Below, in pieces: positions 1 to 8,469 of a DNA stretch of 64,000 nucleotides (its first letter is position 1; every line of letters begins with the position of its first letter). Below the pieces are notes generated by a model. That model saw nothing but the letters and a program-made list of their open reading frames with translations, made no database searches and had not been told where the DNA came from. This DNA is from Rhizobium sp. GN54 (GTDB taxonomy: Bacteria; Pseudomonadota; Alphaproteobacteria; Rhizobiales; Rhizobiaceae). The position numbers were made by a program, and so were the translations under genes. Location of the stretch: positions 1 through 64,000 of the forward strand of contig NZ_JAJNCZ010000005.1 of assembly GCF_021026345.1 (NCBI RefSeq). Direction: 5' to 3'.

Positions 1-307
1 GTCAAAACCCATCAGCGTCCTGCGGAAACCTCAGAGCGAGTTCGTCGGTCGCCAGCAGCGCCGCCGCCCTCGTTGGTGAGCCGGTTTCTAAGACCACATA
101 CAAAACAAGTCAACAGGGATTTTCAAAATTGTCGCAGAAAGTTCATTTTAGAGTTCGATCAGGGAATCACTGCCGGCGCACGGTTCATTGGTCGAATTGC
201 GGGGACAACGGCAACCGACCCGCTTGACACGGAAAAGGCGCCGACGGTTTCCCGCGGCGCCTTCAAATTCCCGTCGACCTCACAAGGCCGATCCGCAAGC
301 CCGGCGG
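1..307. other. leading non-coding stretch
   Basis: I find no convincing gene in the first 307 bases. Short open frames here lack a ribosome binding site and show no recognisable protein family. The only clear element is the hairpin at 235-263, described separately. The extreme left end may belong to a feature outside the window. Confidence 0.5.
235..263 (-). terminator. terminator after the yqhA-like gene
   Basis: The arms AAGGCGCC (235-242) and GGCGCCTT (256-263) are perfect complements around a 13-base loop. On the minus strand the hairpin follows the stop of the UPF0114 gene by about 45 bases and runs into a short T stretch. It fits a rho-independent terminator with a weak tail. Confidence 0.55.
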
Positions 308-814
308 TCAGGCCTTGATCTTCAGCTGCGTCATGATCTTCTCGAGATAGCCGAGCAGCACGGCGGAGGCGACGAAGGCGAGATGCATGAAGGTCAGCCA
401 CATCAGCTGGTTGTCGGTGTACCTCTGGGCGTTGAGGAAGATCTGCAGCAGATGGATGGAGGAGATCGCCACGATCGACGAGGCGACCTTGATCTTCAGG
501 CTGCCGGAATCGAGCTTGCCGAGGAAGGAGACGTCGGCGTCGGCGTTGTCGAAGCGGCTGACGAAATTCTCGTAGCCGGAGATCATGACCATCAGCACCA
601 GGCTCGCCACCAGCGCCGCATCGATCAGGCCCAGCATGGCGAGGATCATCTCGGCCTCGTCGAAGACGAAGACGTTGCTGGCGACCTTGTAGAGCTTGTA
701 GGCGAAGGAGATGGCGTAGACGCCGAGTGCCGCGACGAGTCCCAGATAGAAGGCGACCAGAATCCACCGGCTGGAGAGGATGATCCGTTCGACCAGGATT
801 TCGAGGGACTTCAT
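308..814 (-). CDS. UPF0114 / YqhA-type inner membrane protein
   Basis: The 168-residue protein is strongly hydrophobic, with four likely membrane segments near residues 15-40, 58-82, 108-128 and 138-158. The overall pattern, including the N-terminal LVERIILSSRW stretch and the conserved FLNAQRYTDNQLMW stretch before the last helix, matches the UPF0114 family (TIGR00645; E. coli YqhA). The biochemical function of that family is unknown. The start ATG at 814 has a GGAG motif six bases upstream. The gene stands alone, ahead of and in the same direction as the end of the phn locus, and a hairpin terminator follows it. No link to phosphonate metabolism is evident. Confidence 0.88.
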   Translation of the reverse strand: MKSLEILVERIILSSRWILVAFYLGLVAALGVYAISFAYKLYKVASNVFVFDEAEMILAMLGLIDAALVASLVLMVMISGYENFVSRFDNADADVSFLGKLDSGSLKIKVASSIVAISSIHLLQIFLNAQRYTDNQLMWLTFMHLAFVASAVLLGYLEKIMTQLKIKA

Positions 815-904
815 GGAGTGCTCCGTCTATGTCGCCAAAAGAATGCGCCCTAGTTAATCACTGGCTGTGGAGCCGACAAGCCCGGTAAGGCTCACCCCTC
901 ATGC

Positions 905-1516
905 TCACCCCTCAAGGGATTGCACCAGGATACCGACGAAGCTTTGCCCCGCCACGTCGAGCGGGCCGCTGTTGTCGATGATCACATGGTCGAGCCCGGC
1001 AGCGCAGTCCCCTGGCCTGCGTTCGAGACGGCCGGCAATGTCGGCGCCGCTTTCGCGCCCGCGCCCACGAAGGCGCTGGGCAAGGACCTCGGCACTGGCC
1101 GTCACCGTGACCACCTTGAGGCGCGGGAAGACCGCGGCGAATACGGACAGGGCCTGGCGGCTGCCGTTGACCACGACCACCCGCCCCTCTCCGACCAACG
1201 CCTTCATCTCCACCGGAACACCGTAGCTGAGGCCGTGTGCTTCCCAGGAGACGCAGAAGCCGCCCTCGTCCTGCATCCGGGCGAAGGTTGCGGCATCGAC
1301 GCCGACATGCGCTTCGCCGCCGGCATCCGACGGGCGGGTGATCACCCGCCTTGCGAAGACGAAGCGGGCGTCGCCCGAAAAATGCCGGGCGGCATAGCCC
1401 ATCACGCTGTCCTTGCCGGCGCCGCTCGGCCCGACGACGACGACGGCCGTGCCCGCCTGCCCGCCGGCTGCGCGCATCGTCACATCCCCGGCCGCCATCC
1501 CTGCCCTGCCCGTCAT
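905..1516 (-). CDS. phnN: ribose 1,5-bisphosphate phosphokinase PhnN
   Basis: PhnN phosphorylates ribose 1,5-bisphosphate to PRPP, the last step of the C-P lyase route. The protein resembles guanylate kinases. A Walker A motif GPSGAGKDS lies near residues 29-37, followed by RRVITRP and an HVGVD segment typical of the family. As written it has 203 residues, slightly longer than most PhnN. The ATG at 1516 overlaps the phnM stop (ATGA). An internal ATG at residue 14 has a better GGGGA motif in front and may be the true start. It is the last gene of the phn cluster and is probably translated with phnM. Confidence 0.92.
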   Translation of the reverse strand: MTGRAGMAAGDVTMRAAGGQAGTAVVVVGPSGAGKDSVMGYAARHFSGDARFVFARRVITRPSDAGGEAHVGVDAATFARMQDEGGFCVSWEAHGLSYGVPVEMKALVGEGRVVVVNGSRQALSVFAAVFPRLKVVTVTASAEVLAQRLRGRGRESGADIAGRLERRPGDCAAGLDHVIIDNSGPLDVAGQSFVGILVQSLEG

Positions 1517-2652
1517 GCCACGCGCGTGCCCTGGCGCCAGACGGAACGGACGACCGGGACGCCTTCGGGGCGACGCACGCGGACGAGATCGGCGCGCAGG
1601 CCGACGGCGATGCGGCCGCGATCGTCGAGACCGACGGTGCGCGCCGGCGTCGAAGAGACCATGGCGATCGCCTTCGGCAGGCTGATCGCCTCGTTCTCGT
1701 CTGCGAGCATGAAAGGCGCCTGGATCAGGCTGAGCGGCACGTAGTCGGAGGAGAGCACGTCGAGCACGCCCATCGTCGCGAGGTCGCGTGCGGCGATGTT
1801 GCCAGAGTGCGACTTTCCGCGGACGATGTTGGGCGCGCCCATCAGCACGCTCATGCCGGCGCCGTGCGAGGCCCTTGCCGCCTCGACGCTGGTCGGGAAC
1901 TCGGCAAGGCGGATGCCGTAGCCGATCGCTTCCTCGACGTGCTCCAGCGTCGCGTCGTCATGGCTTGCCACCGCGATGCCGCGGGCGGCGCAATGGGCGG
2001 CGATCGCGTCGCGGTGCGGCTTGGCGTAGCGGGCGGAAAGCGCCTGCTGACGGTTGCAGAACTCCGCGAAGGCTGCATCCGACAGGCCGCGCTTGGTCTT
2101 GTAGTAGAGCGTGTACTGCTCCATCGTCTGGAACTGGCGCTGGCCCGGCGCGTGGTCCATCAGCGAGACGAGCCGCACCTGCGGGTCGTTCTCGAATTCC
2201 TCGAAATGATCGAGCACGTTGTCGGTGGACACCTCGCAGCGCAGGTGGATCAGGTGATCGGCCCGCAGCCGGTCCTGCCTGCCCGCTTCTTCGAGCGCAT
2301 CGGCCATCGCCCGCATCTCGCCCTTCTCGAAGCCGCCGTCCGCGTCCGAGCCCATGCGCAGGCAGTCGAAGACGGTGGTGATGCCGGAAGAGGCGACCTG
2401 GGCGTCATGGGCCTGGATCGCGGCGGTGGTGTTCCAGCGCACGCCGGGACGCGGCGAGTAGTGGGCCTCGAGATGGTCGGTATGCAGTTCGACGAGCCCC
2501 GGCAGGAGATAGTCGCCGCCCATATCCTCGCCGGCCACCGTCGGCGTGTCGGAAATCTCGGCGATCAGACCGTCGCGGATCACGACCGCGCCGTGGACGA
2601 TATCGTCCTCCAGCACGATCCTGGCATTGGTGAGGGTCAGTTCGGTCGGCAT
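1513..2652 (-). CDS. phnM: alpha-D-ribose 1-methylphosphonate 5-triphosphate diphosphatase PhnM
   Basis: PhnM belongs to the amidohydrolase superfamily. It removes pyrophosphate from the ribose 1-alkylphosphonate 5-triphosphate made by PhnI with PhnG, H and L, giving the substrate of PhnJ. The 379-residue protein carries the metal-binding stretch GLVELHTDHLEAHYSPRPG near residues 55-75 and a late ASHDDAT motif, both typical of PhnM. I use the ATG at 2652, where the family similarity (TLTNARIVLEDD) begins, although the frame stays open further upstream. It starts one base after the DUF1045 stop and overlaps phnN, so the three genes form a tight unit. Confidence 0.94.
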   Translation of the reverse strand: MPTELTLTNARIVLEDDIVHGAVVIRDGLIAEISDTPTVAGEDMGGDYLLPGLVELHTDHLEAHYSPRPGVRWNTTAAIQAHDAQVASSGITTVFDCLRMGSDADGGFEKGEMRAMADALEEAGRQDRLRADHLIHLRCEVSTDNVLDHFEEFENDPQVRLVSLMDHAPGQRQFQTMEQYTLYYKTKRGLSDAAFAEFCNRQQALSARYAKPHRDAIAAHCAARGIAVASHDDATLEHVEEAIGYGIRLAEFPTSVEAARASHGAGMSVLMGAPNIVRGKSHSGNIAARDLATMGVLDVLSSDYVPLSLIQAPFMLADENEAISLPKAIAMVSSTPARTVGLDDRGRIAVGLRADLVRVRRPEGVPVVRSVWRQGTRVA

Positions 2653-2653
2653 G

Positions 2654-3364
2654 TCAGGCAATCTTTCTGTTGGCGGCAGCGCTGTTGAGGGGGAACAGCG
2701 AATGCACGGTGAAATCGGCGCCGCGGGACGGTTCGCGGAAAAGGGCGATGCCGGAGATGGCAAGCGGGCTTCCATGGAACTCGGCGAAATGCCGCAGCAG
2801 CGCCGCTTCCATGGCCGGCGCGTGTTCGGCGGGCACCCTGCCCGTCAGCGTCATGTGGAAGCGGAAGGTGTCGAAGACATAGGGGTAGCCCCACTGCACG
2901 AGGTTCTGGCGCTCGTCGGCGGAAAGCTCGTCCGGCTTGCGGCGGGCAATGTCGGCAGAAGACAGCGGCTCACGGAAATCCTCGAAGCGGCGCACGACCT
3001 CGGCGGCAAAGGCCTGCAGCGGTGCGCATTCCTCCGACGGGACAAGCGCGAAGAAGGAACCGAGCCTTCCGACGACGACTTCCGGAATGTCGAAGCCTTC
3101 CATGGCGGCGGCGAAGCGGGCGACTTCGGCCACGAGTTCGCCCTCGCTGCGGCCCTCGGCGAGTTCGAACGGCGCCTTCAGGGTCGCATGGAAGCCGTAG
3201 CGGCGCGGATCCGCCGTCAGCGCGCTCAAGGCCGGCGGTTCGAAGCCGGCCGCGGCTGGCTGCTCGAGCGCTGCGCCGTTGAAGGCGTTGCGACCGAGCC
3301 AGCGGGCGGCGGCGAGCGTCAGGCCGTCGCTCGCGGCCGGGGTGAAATAGAGGGCATATCGCAC
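2654..3364 (-). CDS. DUF1045 phosphonate-cluster protein, 2H-phosphoesterase type
   Basis: The 236-residue protein matches the DUF1045 family found in rhizobial C-P lyase clusters (TIGR03223). Two H-x-T motifs are visible, FHATL near residue 58 and FHMTL near residue 168. They are spaced like the paired catalytic histidines of 2H phosphoesterases, enzymes that open cyclic phosphates. The start is GTG at 3364 with an AGGA motif nine bases upstream. It lies directly ahead of phnM, with one base between the genes. No phnP gene is present in the window, so by inference this protein may hydrolyse the 5-phosphoribosyl 1,2-cyclic phosphate released by PhnJ. The family assignment is firm. The reaction is my inference. 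Confidence 0.88.
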   Translation of the reverse strand: MRYALYFTPAASDGLTLAAARWLGRNAFNGAALEQPAAAGFEPPALSALTADPRRYGFHATLKAPFELAEGRSEGELVAEVARFAAAMEGFDIPEVVVGRLGSFFALVPSEECAPLQAFAAEVVRRFEDFREPLSSADIARRKPDELSADERQNLVQWGYPYVFDTFRFHMTLTGRVPAEHAPAMEAALLRHFAEFHGSPLAISGIALFREPSRGADFTVHSLFPLNSAAANRKIA

Positions 3365-3475
3365 AATCAGACGTCCTGTTTTCCGTTCCTGGCGCTCCCT
3401 GGGCGCGCCGTCAGCGCCATAGAGGAGATTCGTGTGGCAGCATCATGCCATTGCCGGCTGCGAATTCCATTCCAC

Positions 3476-4822
3476 TCAATGGTGGGTGCGCCCGATCAGC
3501 CGCGAGCGCAGCGCATTCGAGATCCCGTCGAAGATGAAGACGACGATCAGGATCAGCACCACCATATAGGCGACCTTGTCCCAATCTGCATTGGTGCCCA
3601 TGGCTTCCAGCAGCTTGAGGCCGATACCGCCCGCGCCGACGGCGCCGATGATCGTCGCCGATCGCATGTTCGATTCCCAGAAATAGAGCGACTGCGACAC
3701 GAAGACGGGCAGCACCTGCGGCAGAACGCCGAAACGGTTGACGATCACCGGCGATGCGCCGACCGATTTCACGCCCTCGCGCTGCTTGTCGTCTACGTTC
3801 TCCAGCGCTTCGGCGTAGACCTTGCCGAGCGCGCCGGTGTCGGTGAAGAAGATCGCGGCGATGCCGGGGATCGGGCCGGGGCCGAAGCCGCGGGTGAAGA
3901 ACAGCGCCCAGATCAGCATATCGATCGAGCGCAGGAAATCGAACAGGCGCTTCATGCCCCAGTTGGCGAGGCGGCTCTGGGTGATGTTGCGCGCCGCGAC
4001 GAAGGCGAGCGGCAGGGCGACCAGCGTCCCGAGCAGCGTTCCGACGAACGCCATGACCAGCGTCTGCATCAGCTTCGACAGGACGTCAGCATGCTGCCAG
4101 GTGCCGTTTGCGAGAAAATCGTCGACCATCGCGGCGATGTTCGAGCGGGCCGGATCGACGCGTTCGCCGGCGACGGCAAGCCAGGCGAGCTCGGAGAACG
4201 ACTTGCCCCAGAACGGCGAGTTGATGTCGAAGAAGAAATTGGCCCAGCCGAGGAACCGGCGCTGTACATAGACCTGCGAGGTGCGGATTTCGGCACTGCC
4301 CTCGAAGCCGAAATCGACGTTGACCTTGCTGCCGTCCTGCACGAGTGCGCCGGGCGCACCTTGCGGCAGGATGGCCGTTTCCGGCGAGATTTCGACCGCA
4401 TAGGCGACGCCGTCGACATAGACGTCGACGCGTTGGGCACGAACGTCGAGGCGGTTTTCCTCCCCGTCATAGATGACGCTGTAGCCGCCGTCCGGCAGCG
4501 GGCGAAGCCAGGCGATGTCGGCGCCTTCCGGATACTGGCGCCGGCTCGACCATTGCGGCTCGACGACGCCGTCGACGAAGCGCAGGCGCGGCTGCGCGCG
4601 CCAGGAATACCAGTCCTGGACATAGATCGACGCGCGATCCCAGCGGCCGTTGACGAACGCCGGGCCGACGTTGAAGGCGACGAAGCAGACGGCAAGATAG
4701 ACGAGCGTGACCCCGGCGCAGATCGCAAGCCCCCAGCGCTGCCAGAAGCTGCGGTGGAAGACCTCGGGATAGGCGGAAAGCAGGCGCTCGCGTTCGGCGG
4801 TGTTGAGCGTGGTCGGCGACAT
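3476..4822 (-). CDS. phnE: phosphonate ABC transporter permease PhnE2
   Basis: This is an inner-membrane permease of the PhnCDE importer. It has 448 residues, longer than the usual 260-300. A membrane segment lies near residues 31-51, a periplasmic-looking region covers roughly residues 55-190, and the permease core follows. The cytoplasmic loop that contacts the ATPase is recognisable near residues 335-365 (EGVKSVGASP followed by GVLPQVLP). The ATG at 4822 shares one base with the phnE1 stop (TGATG), so translation is coupled. PhnE1 and PhnE2 are probably the two different halves of a heterodimeric channel. A 111-base gap separates it from the DUF1045 gene. Confidence 0.92.
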   Translation of the reverse strand: MSPTTLNTAERERLLSAYPEVFHRSFWQRWGLAICAGVTLVYLAVCFVAFNVGPAFVNGRWDRASIYVQDWYSWRAQPRLRFVDGVVEPQWSSRRQYPEGADIAWLRPLPDGGYSVIYDGEENRLDVRAQRVDVYVDGVAYAVEISPETAILPQGAPGALVQDGSKVNVDFGFEGSAEIRTSQVYVQRRFLGWANFFFDINSPFWGKSFSELAWLAVAGERVDPARSNIAAMVDDFLANGTWQHADVLSKLMQTLVMAFVGTLLGTLVALPLAFVAARNITQSRLANWGMKRLFDFLRSIDMLIWALFFTRGFGPGPIPGIAAIFFTDTGALGKVYAEALENVDDKQREGVKSVGASPVIVNRFGVLPQVLPVFVSQSLYFWESNMRSATIIGAVGAGGIGLKLLEAMGTNADWDKVAYMVVLILIVVFIFDGISNALRSRLIGRTHH

Positions 4823-5802
4823 CAGGCGGCTCCCCGTCCGAATTCGAAGGACTGGTTGCCGATCAGACGGCGGCGCAGCCAGGCGGAAAACTGGTCGACG
4901 GCGATGATGGTGACGAACAGCAGGATGACGATGGCATAGGTCTTTGCGGCGTGGTCGCGGCCGATCGCCAGCCGGAAGACCTCGCCGATGCCGCCGCCGC
5001 CGACGGCGCCGATGATGGTGGACGCCCTGATGTTGATCTCCGCACGCAGCAGCGCGTAGGACACGAAGTTCGGCAGAACCTGCGGCACGATGGCGAAACG
5101 GACGCGTTCCACCCAGCTGGCGCCCGCCGCGCGCAACCCTTCATCCGGCCGCATGTCGGCATTCTCCACGACCTCGAAGAACAGCTTGCCGAGCGCACCG
5201 ATGGTGTGGACCGTGATCGCGACGATGGCTGCGATCGGGCCGATCGACAGGATCGCGGTCAAAAGCCCGGCGATGACGATCTCGGGAAAGGCGCGCATCA
5301 CCTCCATGATGCGACGCACGACCCAGCGGGTGGCACCGGCACCGACAAGATTGGTGGAGGCGAAGAAGCAGAGCACGAAGGCGATGGCCGAGCCCAGAAT
5401 GGTCGCGATCAGCGCGATATTCACGGTGATGATGAGCTGGTAGATGAAGTGCGGAATGTAGAAGTTTTCCGTCACATAGACGCGCTCGGACGTGTAGTCG
5501 TATTTCAGCGAGCCGTCGTCATAGGGCGACGGCAGGTCGAACATGGCGCGCACGATCTCCATGGGGCTGTCCGGAACGAAATTCCGGATGAAATCGAACA
5601 CGTAGGGAAGCCGTTCGAAGAACTTGCCCGAATTGGCGGCATTGGCAAAGTCGAGCGAGGCCCAGAGCGCCACCAGGAAGACCGCGATGGCAATCAGCGA
5701 ATAGATACGCCGTGTCCGCAGTTGCTGCTGGTAGTGTTGCATGACCGAGGCGGCTGCAGGACCGAGGCCGCCGATCGCATTTCCGGCCGTCGTATTGGCC
5801 AT
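4822..5802 (-). CDS. phnE: phosphonate ABC transporter permease PhnE1
   Basis: This is the first of two permease genes of the phosphonate importer, 326 residues long. A single membrane helix lies near residues 30-50 and the permease domain covers roughly residues 120-315. The ATPase-contact loop reads EGLRAAGASW followed by VPQVLPNF, as in PhnE. I place the start at ATG 5802, preceded by AAGGAGAG at a good distance, rather than at a longer open frame reaching 5835. The gene begins just after a terminator-like stem-loop that follows phnD, so it is probably made in smaller amounts than the binding protein. Confidence 0.93.
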   Translation of the reverse strand: MANTTAGNAIGGLGPAAASVMQHYQQQLRTRRIYSLIAIAVFLVALWASLDFANAANSGKFFERLPYVFDFIRNFVPDSPMEIVRAMFDLPSPYDDGSLKYDYTSERVYVTENFYIPHFIYQLIITVNIALIATILGSAIAFVLCFFASTNLVGAGATRWVVRRIMEVMRAFPEIVIAGLLTAILSIGPIAAIVAITVHTIGALGKLFFEVVENADMRPDEGLRAAGASWVERVRFAIVPQVLPNFVSYALLRAEINIRASTIIGAVGGGGIGEVFRLAIGRDHAAKTYAIVILLFVTIIAVDQFSAWLRRRLIGNQSFEFGRGAA

Positions 5803-5818
5803 GCCATTCTCTCCTTGC

Positions 5819-5850
5819 AAAAAAACGGGCGGCACCCGGAGGGGTGCCGC
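5819..5850 (-). terminator. stem-loop with T7 tail between phnD and phnE1
   Basis: The arms GCGGCACCC (5829-5837) and GGGTGCCGC (5842-5850) are perfect complements around a 4-base loop. On the minus strand they are followed within a few bases by seven T residues (5825-5819). This is the shape of an intrinsic terminator, yet the phnE genes lie directly downstream on the same strand with their ribosome site immediately after. Partial termination is the likely role. Confidence 0.75.
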
Positions 5851-5870
5851 GCGCTGTCTTCCGTGGCCGA

Positions 5871-6776
5871 TCAGCCGCCGATGACGGACTTACGGGCGTC
5901 GATGATCGTCTGGTAGAACGACTGGTCGACCTTGATGTAGTCCTTGTTGGAGCCCTGCGTGTAGGCGTGGAAGCAGGCGAGGTCCTTCTGCGGCAGTTCG
6001 AAGAAGTACTGCTCGACCTTGGCGCGCATGTCTTCCGGCAGCTTGTTGGAGACCATCAGCGGGCCGTTCGGGATCAGCGGCGACTTCCAGACCTCGACGA
6101 GGTCGTCCATGTCGAGGTTGCCCTTGTTGACCATCTGGTAGAGGTTGCCGCCGGTGTAGCCCTCATCCCAGTTGCCGACGCCCGAACCGAAGGTGGTGCC
6201 GACGTCGAACTTGCCGTCGAGAACGGCGAGGACGAGGTTCTCGTGGCCGCCGCCGAAGCCGCTTTCAGAGAAGTATTCCTTGACCGGTGCGCCGATTTCC
6301 TTCGGGAGAGCAACGTTCGGAACGAGATAACCCGAGGTCGAGTCGGGATCGGCGAAGCCGATCTTCTTGCCCTTGGCGTCGGCGAGCGTCTTGATGCCGG
6401 AATCCTTGCGGGCGACCATGATCGAGTAATAGCCGCTGGAGCCGTCCGACTGGGTGTAGGTCAGGATCGGGTCGACCGCGTTCGGGGCCTGCAGGTAGAT
6501 CGCGGCATAGGAGGAAGCGCCCATCGAGGCGATGTCGATCGTGCCGCCGAGCAGGCCCTGGATGACGCCGTTATAGTCCGGCGACGGGAAGATCTGGACT
6601 TCGCCAACGCCGGTCGCGGCCTTCAGGCCGTCGGCGACGCACTGGGTGTTGCGGATCTGGTCGGCTTCGTTCTCCGAACCGTCGAGGCCGATGCGCAGAA
6701 CCTTGACGTCCTGGGCCAGGGCGGACCCGGTCACGACGGCCATCGCGACAGCGGCGAGCAGAGCTTTCTTCAACAT
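5871..6776 (-). CDS. phnD: phosphonate-binding periplasmic protein PhnD
   Basis: This is the substrate-binding subunit of the phosphonate importer. Its 301 residues begin with a clear signal peptide (MLKKALLAAVAMAVVTGSALA, cleavage expected before QDVK). The mature part has the PhnD-type features IGLDGSENEADQIRN and KIGFADPDSTSGYLVPN, the latter part of the ligand-binding cleft in the family. Ligand range (phosphonates, phosphite or phosphate esters) cannot be read from the sequence. It lies between phnC and phnE1 and is followed by a terminator-like hairpin, which suggests raised expression relative to the permeases. Confidence 0.95.
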   Translation of the reverse strand: MLKKALLAAVAMAVVTGSALAQDVKVLRIGLDGSENEADQIRNTQCVADGLKAATGVGEVQIFPSPDYNGVIQGLLGGTIDIASMGASSYAAIYLQAPNAVDPILTYTQSDGSSGYYSIMVARKDSGIKTLADAKGKKIGFADPDSTSGYLVPNVALPKEIGAPVKEYFSESGFGGGHENLVLAVLDGKFDVGTTFGSGVGNWDEGYTGGNLYQMVNKGNLDMDDLVEVWKSPLIPNGPLMVSNKLPEDMRAKVEQYFFELPQKDLACFHAYTQGSNKDYIKVDQSFYQTIIDARKSVIGG

Positions 6777-6866
6777 GTCGTTCTCCTTGTTGCCGGCCCC
6801 CAGCCGGCGATCGCTTCAAAGCGTGTATGGTCTGCCCTTGACGCGGGCCCTCGATCCTGGCGGGCG

Positions 6867-7721
6867 TCAGATCCCTGCCAGTGCCAGCGGCTTGACGCCG
6901 GCGGATTCCTTGATGTTGTCCTGCACGGGCGCCCCGGCGCCGCGAATGCTGGTGGACGTCATGCTCTCGTCGATCTCGGCGCCGTCCGCGCCGGTGCCGT
7001 AGATCGCGCGGACGGCATCGGCGTCGAGATCGCGTGGCGCGCCGTCGAAGACGACCTTGCCGGCCGACATGCCGATGATGCGTTCGCAATAGTTGCGAGC
7101 GGTGTCGAGCGTGTGCAGGTTGGTGATGACGGTGATGCCCTCGCGCTCGTTGATGTCGCGCAGGGCATCCATCACCACCTTGGCGTTCAGCGGGTCGAGC
7201 GAGGCGATCGGCTCGTCGGCCAGGATCATCTTCGGCTGCTGCATGAGCGCCCGCGCAATGGCCACGCGCTGCTGTTGGCCGCCCGACAGCGTGCCCGCCT
7301 TTTGCAGCGCCGTCTGCTCGATGCCGAGGCGCTCCAGTGCCGCGATCGCCATGATGCGCTCTTCGCGGGAGAACATGTTGAGCATGCTGAGCGCGGTGGA
7401 GCGATGGTTGAGGCGGCCGAGCAGGACGTTGGTGAGCACATCCAGGCGCGGCACGAGGTTGAACTGCTGGAAGATCATGGCGCAGTCGCGCTGCCAGTTG
7501 CGAAGCGCGGCCCCGCGGAGCGCGGAAACCTCGACGTCGCCGAAGTGAATGGAGCCCTCGGTCGGATCGACGAGCCGGTTGATCATGCGCAGCATGGTCG
7601 ACTTGCCGGCGCCCGAGCGGCCGATGACGCCGACCATCTGGCCCTGGGGAATGTCGACGCTGACGGCGCTGACCGCGGCTTTGCCGCCGAACCGGCGCGT
7701 GACGTTCTTCAGGCGGAACAT
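6867..7721 (-). CDS. phnC: phosphonate ABC transporter ATP-binding protein PhnC
   Basis: This is the ATPase of the phosphonate importer, 284 residues. Walker [10 protein letters not shown] lies near residues 34-42, the signature [15 protein letters not shown] near 145-160, and Walker [14 protein letters not shown] just after. The H-loop reads TNLHTLD, as in PhnC. The last 30 residues are an extra tail without recognised motifs. It is the first gene of the phnC-D-E1-E2 unit. A candidate Pho box lies about 55-70 bases upstream of its start. Confidence 0.95.
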   Translation of the reverse strand: MFRLKNVTRRFGGKAAVSAVSVDIPQGQMVGVIGRSGAGKSTMLRMINRLVDPTEGSIHFGDVEVSALRGAALRNWQRDCAMIFQQFNLVPRLDVLTNVLLGRLNHRSTALSMLNMFSREERIMAIAALERLGIEQTALQKAGTLSGGQQQRVAIARALMQQPKMILADEPIASLDPLNAKVVMDALRDINEREGITVITNLHTLDTARNYCERIIGMSAGKVVFDGAPRDLDADAVRAIYGTGADGAEIDESMTSTSIRGAGAPVQDNIKESAGVKPLALAGI

Positions 7722-7775
7722 GGCTTACCCTTCAAGGCTTGTTCATTGACACTGCAGCGGCTTTAAAGGCGGTCA

Positions 7776-7793
7776 ATGAAGGCCGAATGTCAG
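7776..7793 (-). promoter_or_regulatory. candidate Pho box upstream of phnC
   Basis: On the minus strand the sequence reads CTGACAT-TCGG-CCTTCAT. That is two 7-base half-sites spaced 11 bases apart start to start, as in PhoB boxes built on CTGTCAT repeats. The first half matches 6 of 7 positions and the second 5 of 7. The position ahead of phnC fits phosphate-starvation control. The match is by eye only. Confidence 0.5.
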
Positions 7794-7851
7794 TTTCGTG
7801 TCCGTTTGATAACAATCCACACAGCCCGGATTTCCAGGGCTTTTGCGGAAT

Positions 7852-8469
7852 TCAGGCACCGTATTTGACAAGGAAGGCTTCGGCGTCGAGCGCGCGAAAG
7901 TCATCGAGGGCACCGCGCAGGCGGGCGTGATCCCAGTCCCACCAGGCAAGCCTCTCGAAACGCTCGGCAATATCGCCGCCGAAGCGTTCGCGGATCAGCT
8001 TCGCCGGCACGCCGCCGACGATCGTGTAGGGGGCGACGTCCTTCGTCACCACCGCGCCGGAACCGATGATGGCGCCGTTGCCGACCGTGACGCCCGGCAG
8101 GATCGTCGAGCCATGGCCGATCCAGACGTCGTGGCCGATCGTGACGCGGTGCGCCCGCCGCCATGTGAAGAAGTCCTCCTCCCTGTCGGCATCCGGCCAG
8201 TAGTCGGCGGCGCGATAGGTGAAGTGGTGCAGGGTCGCCCGCCACATCGGGTGATTGGTGGCGTTGATGCGGACCGACGAGGCGATGTTGGCGAACCTGC
8301 CGATCGTCGCGCACCAGACCGAGCCGTCCTCCATGATGTAGGAATAGTCGCCGAGTTCGGTCTCGCTGATGCGGCAGCGCTCGGAGATCTCGACGAAGCG
8401 GCCGAGCGTGCAATCGGTGACGGAGGCCGTTTCGTGCACGAGCGGGGTGTGTTCGGACAGCCTGGTCAT
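7852..8469 (-). CDS. hexapeptide-repeat acetyltransferase of the phn cluster
   Basis: The 205-residue protein is a left-handed beta-helix acyltransferase, with repeated hexapeptides such as [37 protein letters not shown] seen in pieces near residues 105-145. The region matches the phosphonate-associated acetyltransferase family (TIGR03308, DapH/DapD/GlmU-related). The acetyl acceptor is not known. By analogy with PhnO it may acetylate aminoalkylphosphonates, but PhnO is a GNAT enzyme and unrelated in fold. Its start overlaps the phnL stop (ATGA), so it is the last gene of the phnK-phnL-acetyltransferase unit. Confidence 0.88.
   Translation of the reverse strand: MTRLSEHTPLVHETASVTDCTLGRFVEISERCRISETELGDYSYIMEDGSVWCATIGRFANIASSVRINATNHPMWRATLHHFTYRAADYWPDADREEDFFTWRRAHRVTIGHDVWIGHGSTILPGVTVGNGAIIGSGAVVTKDVAPYTIVGGVPAKLIRERFGGDIAERFERLAWWDWDHARLRGALDDFRALDAEAFLVKYGA

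Noticed and set aside
73-318. Plus-strand open frame at the left edge
   Set aside because: No ribosome site, no recognisable family, and it overlaps the terminator hairpin and the end of the yqhA-like gene.
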